Shown here piece by piece: positions 1 to 6,191 of a stretch of DNA of 6,383 bases. This DNA comes from Candidatus Nanopelagicales bacterium (GTDB taxonomy: Bacteria; Actinomycetota; Actinomycetes; S36-B12). Position numbers and translations under genes: made by a program. Below the pieces are notes generated by a model, which was not told the DNA's origin, did not search any database, and saw only the letters and a list, made by a program, of their open reading frames with translations. Numbering within the stretch: position 1 is the first letter of the stretch; every line of letters starts with the position of its first letter. Location: contig JALQSY010000099.1 in NCBI GenBank assembly GCA_023264215.1, forward strand, positions 1 to 6,383, written 5' to 3'.

Positions 1-1200
1 CGCGACCGCGTGAGCTACGAAGCCGAGTGGAATGGCCGGCGATTCCTGCTCATGGATACGGGTGGCTGGCAGCGCGACGCGCGGGGGATGGCGGGCCAAA
101 TCGCAGCGCAGGCCGAGCGCGCCATGAACGATGCCGACGTCGTGCTGCTCGTGGTCGATGCGACCGTCGGCCCGCTGGATGCTGATGAGTCGGTCGTCAA
201 GGTTCTGCGCAAGGCCGGCGTACCCGTCCTGCTGGTGGCCAACAAGGTCGATGATGCGCGGACGGAGTCGGATGCAGCAGCGCTGTGGTCCCTCGGCTTG
301 GGGGAGCCCTACGCCGTATCCGCACTGCACGGCAGGGGCAGTGGCGACCTGCTCGATGAGGTCGTGGCCCTGCTGCCCGAGGAGGGCCAGGGTCGCGTGC
401 GCGGCGGCGGTCCTCGTCGCGTGGCGCTACTCGGCAAGCCCAATGTGGGCAAGTCCTCCCTGCTCAACAAGCTCGCGGGCGAGTCCCGCGTCGTCGTCGA
501 TTCCGTGGCGGGCACGACGGTGGATCCGGTGGACGAACTCATCGTGCTCGGCGATCGCGAGTGGTGGTTCGTCGACACCGCCGGGATCCGCCGCCGGGTG
601 AAGGAGGCGAGCGGGCATGAGTACTACGCGAGCCTGCGCACCCGCGCCGCCCTGGAGAAGTCCGAGGTCGCGCTGGTCCTCATCGACGCGTCGGAGCCGA
701 TCTCCGAGCAGGACCTGCGCCTGCTGTCACTGGTGATCGAGACGGGGCGTGCCCTGGTGATCGCCTACAACAAGTGGGACCTGGTCGACGAGGACCGCCA
801 GCGCTACCTGGAGAAGGAGATCGACCGCGAGCTCGTCCAGGTGCGCTGGGCCCCGCGCGTCAACGTCTCGGCGATGACCGGACGCCACGTGGCCAAGCTC
901 GTCCCCGCGCTCGACGAGGCGCTCGCCGGCTGGGAGACGCGCGTCCCGACCTCGCGACTCAATGCCTTCCTCGCCGAGCTCGTCGCCGCGCACCCGCATC
1001 CGGTGCGGGGAGGCAAGCAGCCACGCATCCTCTTCGGGACTCAAAGTGGCACCCGGCCGCCGACGTTCGTGCTCTTCACGACCGGCTTCTTGGAGGCCGG
1101 GTACCGGCGGTTCATCGAGAGGCGGCTGCGCGAGGAGTTCGGCTTCGTCGGCACGCCCATCCGCATCAACCTGCGCATCCGCGAGAAGCGCCGCCGCTAG
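1..1200 (+). CDS. der: Ribosome biogenesis GTPase Der (EngA), 5'-truncated by window edge
   Basis: Der is an essential double-GTPase that helps assemble the 50S ribosomal subunit. The open frame runs from base 1 (codons reading [10 protein letters not shown], the segment just after the first switch I region), so the true start and first P-loop lie outside the window; the GTG at base 10 is an internal valine. GTPase domain 1 remains from DTGGW (G3, bases 55-69) and NKVD (G4, 241-252). GTPase domain 2 is complete: P-loop GKPNVGKSS from base 433, TT switch near 517, DTAGI (574-588), NKWD (769-780) and SAMTGR near 868. The C-terminal KH-like domain follows, with [11 protein letters not shown] and [13 protein letters not shown], the form usual in actinobacteria. 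The end is basic (REKRRR). Two GTPase domains plus a KH domain are diagnostic, and no frameshift is visible. An inverted repeat 8 bases after the stop may end the transcript. Confidence 0.97.
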   Translation, partial: RDRVSYEAEWNGRRFLLMDTGGWQRDARGMAGQIAAQAERAMNDADVVLLVVDATVGPLDADESVVKVLRKAGVPVLLVANKVDDARTESDAAALWSLGLGEPYAVSALHGRGSGDLLDEVVALLPEEGQGRVRGGGPRRVALLGKPNVGKSSLLNKLAGESRVVVDSVAGTTVDPVDELIVLGDREWWFVDTAGIRRRVKEASGHEYYASLRTRAALEKSEVALVLIDASEPISEQDLRLLSLVIETGRALVIAYNKWDLVDEDRQRYLEKEIDRELVQVRWAPRVNVSAMTGRHVAKLVPALDEALAGWETRVPTSRLNAFLAELVAAHPHPVRGGKQPRILFGTQSGTRPPTFVLFTTGFLEAGYRRFIERRLREEFGFVGTPIRINLRIREKRRR

Positions 1201-1207
1201 TAGTTCG

Positions 1208-1267
1208 TTGAGTGGCGACTTATCGCAGGGCTCATCGGCGTGTCGCATGCGATAACCCGCCACTCAA
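1208..1267. terminator. Two-step inverted repeat after der, probable transcript end
   Basis: TTGAGTGGCG (1208-1217) is the exact reverse complement of CGCCACTCAA (1258-1267). Nested inside it, TTATCGCA (1220-1227) pairs with TGCGATAA (1248-1255). A 2x2 mismatch separates the two stems, and the loop is 20 bases. The 3' strand also contains the perfect palindrome TCGCATGCGA (1243-1252), so an alternative fold exists. It begins 8 bases after the der stop and has no T-tract. A hairpin terminator without U-tail is therefore an inference; a dispersed palindromic repeat is the alternative. Confidence 0.5.
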
Positions 1268-1308
1268 GGAAGGAGCGGGGCGGGGGTCGCGGGTCGGGGG
1301 CGCTCGGC

Positions 1309-1314
1309 TAGGCT
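1309..1314 (+). promoter_or_regulatory. Possible -10 element for tRNA-Pro
   Basis: TAGGCT fits the actinobacterial TANNNT -10 pattern and lies 45 bases before the mature tRNA, a plausible distance for a leader. No recognisable -35 hexamer lies 16-18 bases upstream in this very G-rich stretch, so this is only a weak call. Confidence 0.25.
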
Positions 1315-1358
1315 TTCGCGGTTCCCGTAAGCCGGTTCCGACTGGGACTGCGGGGCGG

Positions 1359-1432
<74 letters not shown>

Positions 1433-1507
1433 CAGGTGGCAGGGCCGGGAATTGCAAGGGACGTGCACGCCTCGCGGAGGTCCCATAGCTTGCTACAACG
1501 AAGCCTG

Positions 1508-1536
1508 TTGACGCCCTAGTCGCACAAGACTACCGT
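1508..1536 (+). promoter_or_regulatory. Sigma-70-type promoter for the membrane protein gene
   Basis: TTGACG (1508-1513) is one base from the -35 consensus TTGACA. It is followed by a 17-base spacer and TACCGT (1531-1536), which fits the TANNNT -10 pattern. Transcription would start near 1543 and give a leader of about 60 bases before the ATG at 1606. A short inverted repeat, CGCAC (1521-1525) with GTGCG (1535-1539), straddles the -10 and could be an operator, though it is short enough to be chance. The rest of 1433-1605 shows no gene. Confidence 0.5.
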
Positions 1537-1605
1537 GCGGCCATCGTCCACGAGCGGGCGTGCCGCTTCAGCAGCACTCGGAAGTCGTCAGCGTGGGGGG
1601 ACCGG

Positions 1606-2115
1606 ATGGCCGATGGTGACAACCAGACCCTTCGGCCCAAGCCGTGGATTGCCATCAGCAGACTGCTTCTCGTCGGTGGGGTGTCGAGCATTGCCCTTGT
1701 CGTCCTCATCGCCCTGGCCCAGATAACGGCTGATCTAGGACCCGTCACCTTCCGCAGCACCCTGTATCTCGTTCCTGGCCTCATTGGTCTTGCGGCATAT
1801 GTGATGCTGCGCAAGGGCCGGCTGTCCCGGGCCTGGTGGCTTGGGCTTGGAGCCGGAGCGCTCGCAGTTGTCCTCGCAACCGTTTTTTCTGGCGGACTTC
1901 CATTCGTTGGGATAGTGAGTGGCTCGATCAACATCGTTCAATTCGTTGTCATTGATCCCGACGTTTTGACGTTTGAGGCCACCAGGGCACTGCTCTTCAC
2001 TGTATTCCTCGGAGTGCTCCTGCAATGTGCCTACCTCCTCTTGGCGATCGCCGGTGTGTGGAGTCTGATTGCGCATCTGAGAGGTCGACACCCGCGGGAA
2101 TCAATCACTCCTTGA
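1606..2115 (+). CDS. Hypothetical multi-pass membrane protein (169 aa)
   Basis: I do not recognise this protein. The ATG at 1606 is preceded by a run of six G (1595-1600), a reasonable ribosome binding site 5 bases away, and a promoter-like pair lies upstream. The product has a short polar N-terminus (residues 1-14) and then about four hydrophobic segments near residues 16-40, 51-68, 77-105 and 126-150. It ends in a basic tail (HLRGRHPRES), so both ends are probably cytoplasmic. A small soluble-looking stretch, IDPDVLTFEATR (116-127), precedes the last helix. No catalytic motif, signal peptidase site or conserved cysteine pair is evident. Third codon positions contain noticeably more A and T than in der or the transporter genes, which fits foreign origin. 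It stands alone between tRNA-Pro and a degraded tRNA-Pro 3' half, so it may be cargo left from an integrated element. That role is inference. Confidence 0.7.
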   Translation: MADGDNQTLRPKPWIAISRLLLVGGVSSIALVVLIALAQITADLGPVTFRSTLYLVPGLIGLAAYVMLRKGRLSRAWWLGLGAGALAVVLATVFSGGLPFVGIVSGSINIVQFVVIDPDVLTFEATRALLFTVFLGVLLQCAYLLLAIAGVWSLIAHLRGRHPRESITP

Positions 2116-2204
2116 GCAAGGCCCCAGCAGCTCCGCCGACAGGCGTCACCCGCGGTCTGTGTCCAGCGCTGATGCGTCGTGAGGAACGCCGCCATCCCAT
2201 GTCC

Positions 2205-2250
2205 CTGGGGGCAAAGGGGTCGCAGGTCCACATCCTGTCCATCCGACAGG
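2205..2250 (+). repeat. Degraded copy of the tRNA-Pro 3' half (att-like direct repeat)
   Basis: This segment aligns without gaps to 1391-1436 at a constant offset of 814 bases, with 39 of 46 positions identical by hand count and a 14-base exact core (1400-1413). Similarity starts at the anticodon loop (CTGGGGG) and continues 4 bases past the tRNA end (CAGG). Upstream of 2205 I see no match to the tRNA 5' half. Substitutions at the acceptor positions (CAGCCCG to CCATCCG) and in the T loop mean it cannot fold as tRNA. Tyrosine integrases commonly recombine within tRNA 3' halves and leave such a repeat at the far end of the insert. Decay of a tandem tRNA-Pro duplicate is the alternative. Confidence 0.65.
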
Positions 2251-2490
2251 AGTTCTCCGTCTATCCCCGTGGTTGAGAACGTGTGAATTCACTGCCTTGG
2301 GCAATGTCCCAGGTACGTCAGTGGACGTTGGCCCATGTCATCCCATCGTCGCAATTGCATCGCAGGCTGTGATCGTCCCCCTAGGGCTGGAAGCCATCTC
2401 CGCGAAATCGTGACTACGTTCGACTGTCCGACGTGAATGCGATGACACGCGTGAGCGATGAGTAAGCACCTGAGCGAATGGGAGAGCATT
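2251..2490. other. Intergenic region upstream of the osmoprotectant transporter
   Basis: No gene is supported in this 240-base stretch. A weak hairpin, CCTTGGG with CCCAGG, lies around 2294-2312, and GTTCTC (2252-2257) pairs with GAGAAC (2275-2280). I found no convincing -35/-10 pair, although the transporter promoter should lie here. An interrupted palindrome at 2416-2434 and the 8-base palindrome CACGCGTG (2446-2453) are the best candidates for protein binding near the gene start. Confidence 0.5.
2416..2434. promoter_or_regulatory. Candidate operator upstream of the transporter operon
   Basis: ACGT and GAC on the left mirror GTC and ACGT on the right around a central T at 2425, with two unpaired positions in each arm, giving 7 matching bases per half-site. 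Its position, 57 bases before the preferred GTG start, suits an operator, and osmoprotectant operons in other bacteria are often controlled by small winged-helix regulators. The match is short and the link to any regulator is inference. Confidence 0.2.
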
Positions 2491-3474
2491 GTGGCAAGAC
2501 GAACGTGGACGTGGATCGCCGTCGCCGGCGCATCCGCCCTTGTACTGGCTGCCTGTGGTGGATCCAGCGATTCCGGCGACTCGAGCGCTTCGGGGTCGCC
2601 AGGTGGCAGCGCCGTCACCGATGACTTGCGGCTGGACGGGATCAGTGTCTCCGTAGGCTCCAAGGACTTCGATGAGCAGCTGATCCTCGGCCAGATGATG
2701 GTCCAGGCCTTCGGCGCGGCCGGTGCCAGCGTGGACGACAAGGTCAACCTGGGCGGCACCTCTGTGGCTCGCTCAGCGCTGGAGTCCGGTGAGATCGATG
2801 TCTACATGGAGTACAACGGCACCGGGTGGACGGTCCACCTCGGCCAGGAGGACCCGAGCTTCGACTCGGTCGAGTTGACCAACGGCGTCGCCGAACTCGA
2901 CCTCGAGCGCAACAACATCGTGTGGATCGGCCGCTCACCCTTCAACAACACGTACGGCTTCGCATCCAGCCCCGAGGTGACCGAGGCGAATGGTGGGCCG
3001 TTCACCCTGCAGACCATGATGGAATACGTGCGGGACAACCCCGACGCGGTGGTCTGCATGGAGTCGGAGTTCCCCGAGCGACCGGATGGCCTGATCCTCA
3101 CCGAGGAGGCGACCGGCATCACCCTGCCCTCGGGCCAGGCGCAGATCCTGGATACAGGCGTCATCTACACCGAGACGGCCAACAACAACTGCACCTTCGG
3201 CGAGGTCTTCACCACCGACGGCAGGATCCCCGCACTGGGCCTGGCGCTGGTCGAGGATCCCGGGGTCAACATCGTCTACAACGTGTCGGCGACCTTCCGC
3301 AAGGAGAAGTTCGACGAGGCTCCGGAGTCCTTCCAGGGCATCATCGACGCGATTCTCGCGCCGCTGAGCAACGAGAGGATGGCCCAGCTCAACGCCCAGG
3401 TGTCCGCTGATGGCGAGGAGCCATCGGCTGTCGCCCGGACGTACCTGATCGAGCAGGGGATCATCGGAGGCTAG
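2491..3474 (+). CDS. Osmoprotectant ABC transporter substrate-binding lipoprotein (OpuBC/OpuCC/ProX family)
   Basis: This extracytoplasmic lipoprotein captures quaternary amines such as glycine betaine, choline or carnitine and delivers them to the permeases encoded next door. I prefer the GTG at 2491, preceded by GGGAGAG (2480-2486). It gives a compact signal peptide (ARRTWTWIAV, hydrophobic core) with lipobox L-A-A-C and the lipidated cysteine at residue 22. The in-frame ATG at 2458 would add 11 polar residues. A Ser/Gly-rich linker follows. Numbering from the ATG, the binding domain starts with VGSKDFDEQLILG (66-78) and contains GGTSVARSAL, YMEYNGTG (116-123), FNNTYGFA (162-169), EFPERPDG (204-211) and FTTDGRIPAL (251-260), all family hallmarks. 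By spacing against Archaeoglobus ProX recalled from memory, ligand residues would be K69, Y119, T122, Y166, R208, F251 and Y274. C200 and C245 could form a disulfide. The length (327 residues) is normal, and the exact ligand cannot be read from sequence. Confidence 0.93.
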   Translation: MARRTWTWIAVAGASALVLAACGGSSDSGDSSASGSPGGSAVTDDLRLDGISVSVGSKDFDEQLILGQMMVQAFGAAGASVDDKVNLGGTSVARSALESGEIDVYMEYNGTGWTVHLGQEDPSFDSVELTNGVAELDLERNNIVWIGRSPFNNTYGFASSPEVTEANGGPFTLQTMMEYVRDNPDAVVCMESEFPERPDGLILTEEATGITLPSGQAQILDTGVIYTETANNNCTFGEVFTTDGRIPALGLALVEDPGVNIVYNVSATFRKEKFDEAPESFQGIIDAILAPLSNERMAQLNAQVSADGEEPSAVARTYLIEQGIIGG

Positions 3475-3476
3475 CC

Positions 3477-3519
3477 CCATGGGGTGACGCGGACGCCTGC
3501 CGTCCGCGTCACCCCATGG
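3477..3519. terminator. Perfect 19-bp hairpin between binding-protein and permease genes
   Basis: The arm 3477-3495 is the exact reverse complement of 3501-3519, with a 5-base loop (CCTGC). It starts 2 bases after the lipoprotein stop codon and ends 16 bases before the ATG of the permease. The stem is very GC-rich and lacks a following T-tract. In ABC operons a hairpin at this position commonly stops part of the transcription or blocks 3' exonuclease, leaving extra binding-protein mRNA; I infer the same here. It could also hinder ribosome loading on the permease gene. Confidence 0.7.
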
Positions 3520-3535
3520 CGTGCCCTCACACGCT

Positions 3536-4210
3536 ATGGACGGCATCAGGAGCTGGCTGGAGTACCTCAGCGAGCGGACGGACCTCGTGTTCACCGCGCT
3601 GGGTGAGACCCTTGTCTACGTCGTCACGGTGACGGTGGCTGCCGGCGCGTTGGCGGTGGTCGTCGGTATCGCGACTCGGCATCGCCCCTTCAGCAAGGAA
3701 CTCGCGCTGGCGATCGCGTCGGTCTTCCTGACGATTCCCTCGCTGGCGCTGTTCACGATCTTCATCCCGCTCGTCGGCCTCGGCTTCGTGCCGTCCTTCA
3801 TCGCGCTGTTCCTCTACGCGATCCTGCCGATCCTGCGCAATACGACCGCGGGCCTCGACGGCGTCGATCCGAGCGTGCTCGAGGCTGCGCGCGGCATGGG
3901 GATGACACCGCGGCAGACCCTTTCCCAGGTGCAACTGCCCCTCGCCTGGCCCGTGATGCTCGCCGGCATTCGCGTCTCCGCCCTGCTCACGGTGGGCATC
4001 TCCGCGATCGCCACCCTGGTCGCCGGAGGCGGACTGGGCGACTTCATCAAGAGCGGCCTGGCGCGACTTCCGCTGCCGAATTCGCTCGAGGCCATCTGGA
4101 CCGGCGTGCTCCTGTCCATCGGCCTAGCGCTCGCGATCGACGCCGCACTCCTCCTCCTCGGCCGGCTCACCACGCCCGCCGGCATCCGCGCGAAGGGAAA
4201 GCCCGCATGA
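3536..4210 (+). CDS. Osmoprotectant ABC transporter permease (OpuBB/OpuCB/ProW-like)
   Basis: This inner-membrane permease (MetI-like fold) forms part of the channel of the quaternary amine importer. With the ATG at 3536 it has 224 residues and starts MDGIRSWLEYLSERTDLV, matching the usual short amphipathic lead-in of OpuCB-type proteins. The GTG at 3521 would add 5 residues. Neither start has a visible Shine-Dalgarno sequence, and a TGA at 3485 excludes starts further upstream. Hydrophobic segments lie near residues 22-48, 57-79, 86-104, 137-160 and 187-210. The cytoplasmic EAA loop that contacts the ATPase is clear: EAARGMGMTPRQTL...QLPLAWP (116-138). LRNTTAGLDGVDPSVLEAA is typical of this subfamily. 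Its stop overlaps the ATPase start by 4 bases (ATGA). It probably pairs with the second permease at 5361-6140 as a heterodimer. Confidence 0.93.
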   Translation: MDGIRSWLEYLSERTDLVFTALGETLVYVVTVTVAAGALAVVVGIATRHRPFSKELALAIASVFLTIPSLALFTIFIPLVGLGFVPSFIALFLYAILPILRNTTAGLDGVDPSVLEAARGMGMTPRQTLSQVQLPLAWPVMLAGIRVSALLTVGISAIATLVAGGGLGDFIKSGLARLPLPNSLEAIWTGVLLSIGLALAIDAALLLLGRLTTPAGIRAKGKPA

Positions 4211-5364
4211 GCCAGGACGCTGCCACCCACTCCGAGCCGCTGATCCGGCTCGAGCATGTGACCAAGAGCTACCCCGGTGTCGACGAGCCGGCGGTGCGCG
4301 ACCTCACGCTCGAAGTGCAGCCGGGGGAGATCCTCGTGCTCGTCGGGCCCTCGGGATGCGGCAAGAGCACGACGCTGCGCCTGATCAACCGCATGATCGA
4401 GCCGACCTCGGGCCGGATCTTCTACGAGGGCGAGGACGTCACCACGGTCGACCCCAACGCCCTGCGCCGACGGATCGGCTACGTCATCCAGCAGGTGGGA
4501 CTCTTCCCGCACCGGACGATCGCCGAGAACGTCGCGACCGTGCCGCGGCTGCTGAAGTGGCCGAAGAAGCGAGTGCAGGAGCGGGTCAATGAACTGTTGG
4601 ACCTCGTGGGAATGGATCCCAGCGTGTACCGGGATCGATACCCCAACGAACTGTCAGGCGGCCAGGCGCAGCGCGTGGGCGTCGCGCGTGCCCTCGGCGC
4701 CGATCCCGATGTCCTTCTCATGGACGAGCCGTTCGGCGCGATCGATCCGATCACGCGAGACCGACTCCAGAACGAATTCCTGCGACTGCAAAGCGAACTG
4801 CGCAAGACCATCGTCTTCGTCACGCATGACATCGACGAGGCCGTGAAGATGGGCGACAGGATCGCGATACTGCGGGAGGGCTCCGAGATCGCCCAGATCG
4901 ACCGGCCGGAGGTCATCCTCACCGAGCCCGCCGACGAGTTCGTCGAGAACTTCCTCGGCTCCGGGGCGGTGCTCAAGACGCTGACGCTGCGCAGGGTGCG
5001 CGATCTCGACCTCGCCCCCATGGTGACCCTGCGCAAGCCCGTCCACCGTGGGCAGGCACTGGCGAGCATGGCGGAGGCGGGTGCCTCGACCGCGGTACTT
5101 CTGGACGACAAGGATCATCCGCTGCGGTGGATCGACGAGCGTGCGCTCAATGCCTCGGAGCGAGCGATCGAATCCTCGGGCAGGCCGATCACGGTCCAGG
5201 TGCAGCCGGAAGACACCCTGCAGGATGCGCTCGCCGCGATGCTCACGACGTCCAGCGGCATGGCGGTCGTCGTGGATGCCCAGGGGCGCTACCTCGGCGG
5301 CTGCACCATCGAGGGACTCGCGGCACTCCTGCTGCATACCGGCAACGGCGAGGTGCATCCGTGA
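4207..5364 (+). CDS. Osmoprotectant ABC transporter ATP-binding protein with tandem CBS domains (OpuCA/ProV-like)
   Basis: This is the cytoplasmic ATPase that powers quaternary amine uptake. All nucleotide-binding motifs are intact in its 385 residues: Walker A GPSGCGKST (47-55), Q-loop VIQQVGLFPH (93-102), signature LSGGQ (149-153), Walker B VLLMDEP (169-175, catalytic Glu174), D-loop GAIDP and H-loop His207. GYVIQQVGLFPHRTI and the FVENFLGSGAVLKTL stretch after the ATPase domain mark the OpuCA/ProV branch rather than generic importers. Two CBS repeats follow at about 268-316 and 326-378. In the related OpuA system a CBS pair senses internal ionic strength, so gating by osmotic stress is a reasonable inference. 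There is no long acidic tail; the protein ends HTGNGEVHP. The ATG overlaps the preceding stop (ATGA), and the end overlaps the next start (GTGA), so all three membrane-complex genes are translationally coupled. Confidence 0.96.
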   Translation: MSQDAATHSEPLIRLEHVTKSYPGVDEPAVRDLTLEVQPGEILVLVGPSGCGKSTTLRLINRMIEPTSGRIFYEGEDVTTVDPNALRRRIGYVIQQVGLFPHRTIAENVATVPRLLKWPKKRVQERVNELLDLVGMDPSVYRDRYPNELSGGQAQRVGVARALGADPDVLLMDEPFGAIDPITRDRLQNEFLRLQSELRKTIVFVTHDIDEAVKMGDRIAILREGSEIAQIDRPEVILTEPADEFVENFLGSGAVLKTLTLRRVRDLDLAPMVTLRKPVHRGQALASMAEAGASTAVLLDDKDHPLRWIDERALNASERAIESSGRPITVQVQPEDTLQDALAAMLTTSSGMAVVVDAQGRYLGGCTIEGLAALLLHTGNGEVHP

Positions 5365-6140
5365 CCGCGATTCCGCTGGCTCCGCGTGCCAGCCGCCGGG
5401 CCCGACTGTCGTCGTGGTCGTCGGATCAACTGGACCTCATCGTCACGCCGGTACTCGCGCTGGGCCTGGCGCTGCTCCTCGCCACCGTCTGGATCTACTC
5501 CGACTTCGACGAGACCACGACCCGGATCCTGGAACCCAGCGAACTGGTGCGCCAGACCTATCAGCAGCTGTACCTCGCGTTCTTCTCGACCGTCCTGGTC
5601 ATCGTGATCGCCGTGCCCATCGGGATCCTGGTGACCCGGGATGCCGCTCCGCGGATCAAGGACGGACTGGTGTCCGTCCTCGGCCTGGGCCAGGCAGTGC
5701 CCGCATACGGACTCATCGTGCTCTTCTTCGTGTGGCTCGGCTCGGGTCCGACCACGGTCATCGTCGCGCTGGCGACCTTCGCCCTCCTGCCGGTGCTGCG
5801 CAACACCATCGTGGGTCTGGAACAGGTGGACCGCTCGGTGATCGAGGCGGGCAAGGGCATGGGCATGACGGGCTGGCAGAGCCTCACCCGGACTGAGTTG
5901 CCGCTGGCGGTCCCGGTCATCGTCGCCGGTATCCGCACTGCCGCGGTGATCAACGTCGGCATGGCGACCCTGGCCTTCCTCATCGGCGGCGGCGGCCTGG
6001 GCGAGACGATCAATGCGGGCCTGAAACTCAACCGACCCACGGCGATCTTCGTCGGCGCCGCGCTCGTGGCGCTCATCGCGCTGCTGTTTGACTTCCTCGG
6101 CGGCCTGGCCCAGCGCTATCTGCGGCCCAAGGGGGTCTAG
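5361..6140 (+). CDS. Osmoprotectant ABC transporter permease, second subunit (OpuCD/ProW-like)
   Basis: This is the second MetI-fold permease of the importer. The start is the GTG at 5361, which shares GTGA with the ATPase stop and has GAGG at 5350-5353 as ribosome binding site. The open frame runs back to 5127, but that part overlaps the ATPase CBS region and reads as out-of-frame sequence. The 259-residue product has a basic, Arg-rich N-terminus (10-19). Hydrophobic segments lie near 28-46, 72-93, 104-127, 130-148, 186-208 and 228-250. The EAA loop is EAGKGMGMTGWQSL...ELPLAVP (162-185), and LRNTIVGLEQVDRSVIEAG precedes it, as in the first permease. It is longer than the first permease by an extra N-terminal helix and an external segment (YSDFDETTTRILEPSEL). 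The two permeases are clearly paralogous but diverged, which fits a heterodimeric channel. The gene ends the operon. Confidence 0.94.
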   Translation: MTAIPLAPRASRRARLSSWSSDQLDLIVTPVLALGLALLLATVWIYSDFDETTTRILEPSELVRQTYQQLYLAFFSTVLVIVIAVPIGILVTRDAAPRIKDGLVSVLGLGQAVPAYGLIVLFFVWLGSGPTTVIVALATFALLPVLRNTIVGLEQVDRSVIEAGKGMGMTGWQSLTRTELPLAVPVIVAGIRTAAVINVGMATLAFLIGGGGLGETINAGLKLNRPTAIFVGAALVALIALLFDFLGGLAQRYLRPKGV

Positions 6141-6166
6141 TCCCACCCCAGGGCCTGGCTTCGCCG

Positions 6167-6172
6167 TAGCAT
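6167..6172 (+). promoter_or_regulatory. Possible -10 element for the serine hydrolase gene
   Basis: TAGCAT fits the actinobacterial TANNNT -10 pattern and lies 20 bases before the ATG at 6192, which would give a leader of about a dozen bases. No clear -35 is seen; upstream sequence overlaps the end of the permease gene. A weak stem of GGGGT (6132-6136) with ACCCC (6145-6149) around the permease stop could mark the operon end. Confidence 0.3.
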
Positions 6173-6191
6173 CGACTCCCGTCGTCGACGG

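Noticed and set aside
1457..1483. Possible tRNA-Pro terminator hairpin (GGGA...TCCC with inner CCTC/GAGG)
   Set aside because: The stems are only 4 bp, there is a one-sided 8-base bulge and no T-run, so it is too weak to call.
2025..2276. Small open frame overlapping the end of the membrane protein and the tRNA remnant
   Set aside because: There is no ribosome binding site, it starts inside another gene, and it covers a segment better explained as tRNA-derived.
3814..4512. Long antisense open frame across the permease/ATPase junction
   Set aside because: It is a shadow frame typical of high-GC DNA opposite two strongly recognised genes, with no family-like motif in its translation.
5127..5360. 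N-terminal extension of the second permease in the same open frame
   Set aside because: It overlaps the ATPase CBS-coding region and reads as Arg/Ala/Gly-rich out-of-frame sequence. The GTG at 5361 has a ribosome binding site and the same 4-base overlap style as the upstream junction.
5289..6146. 285-codon antisense open frame opposite the second permease
   Set aside because: The translation is a charged His/Asp/Arg/Gln-rich sequence, the usual mirror of a hydrophobic membrane protein in GC-rich DNA.
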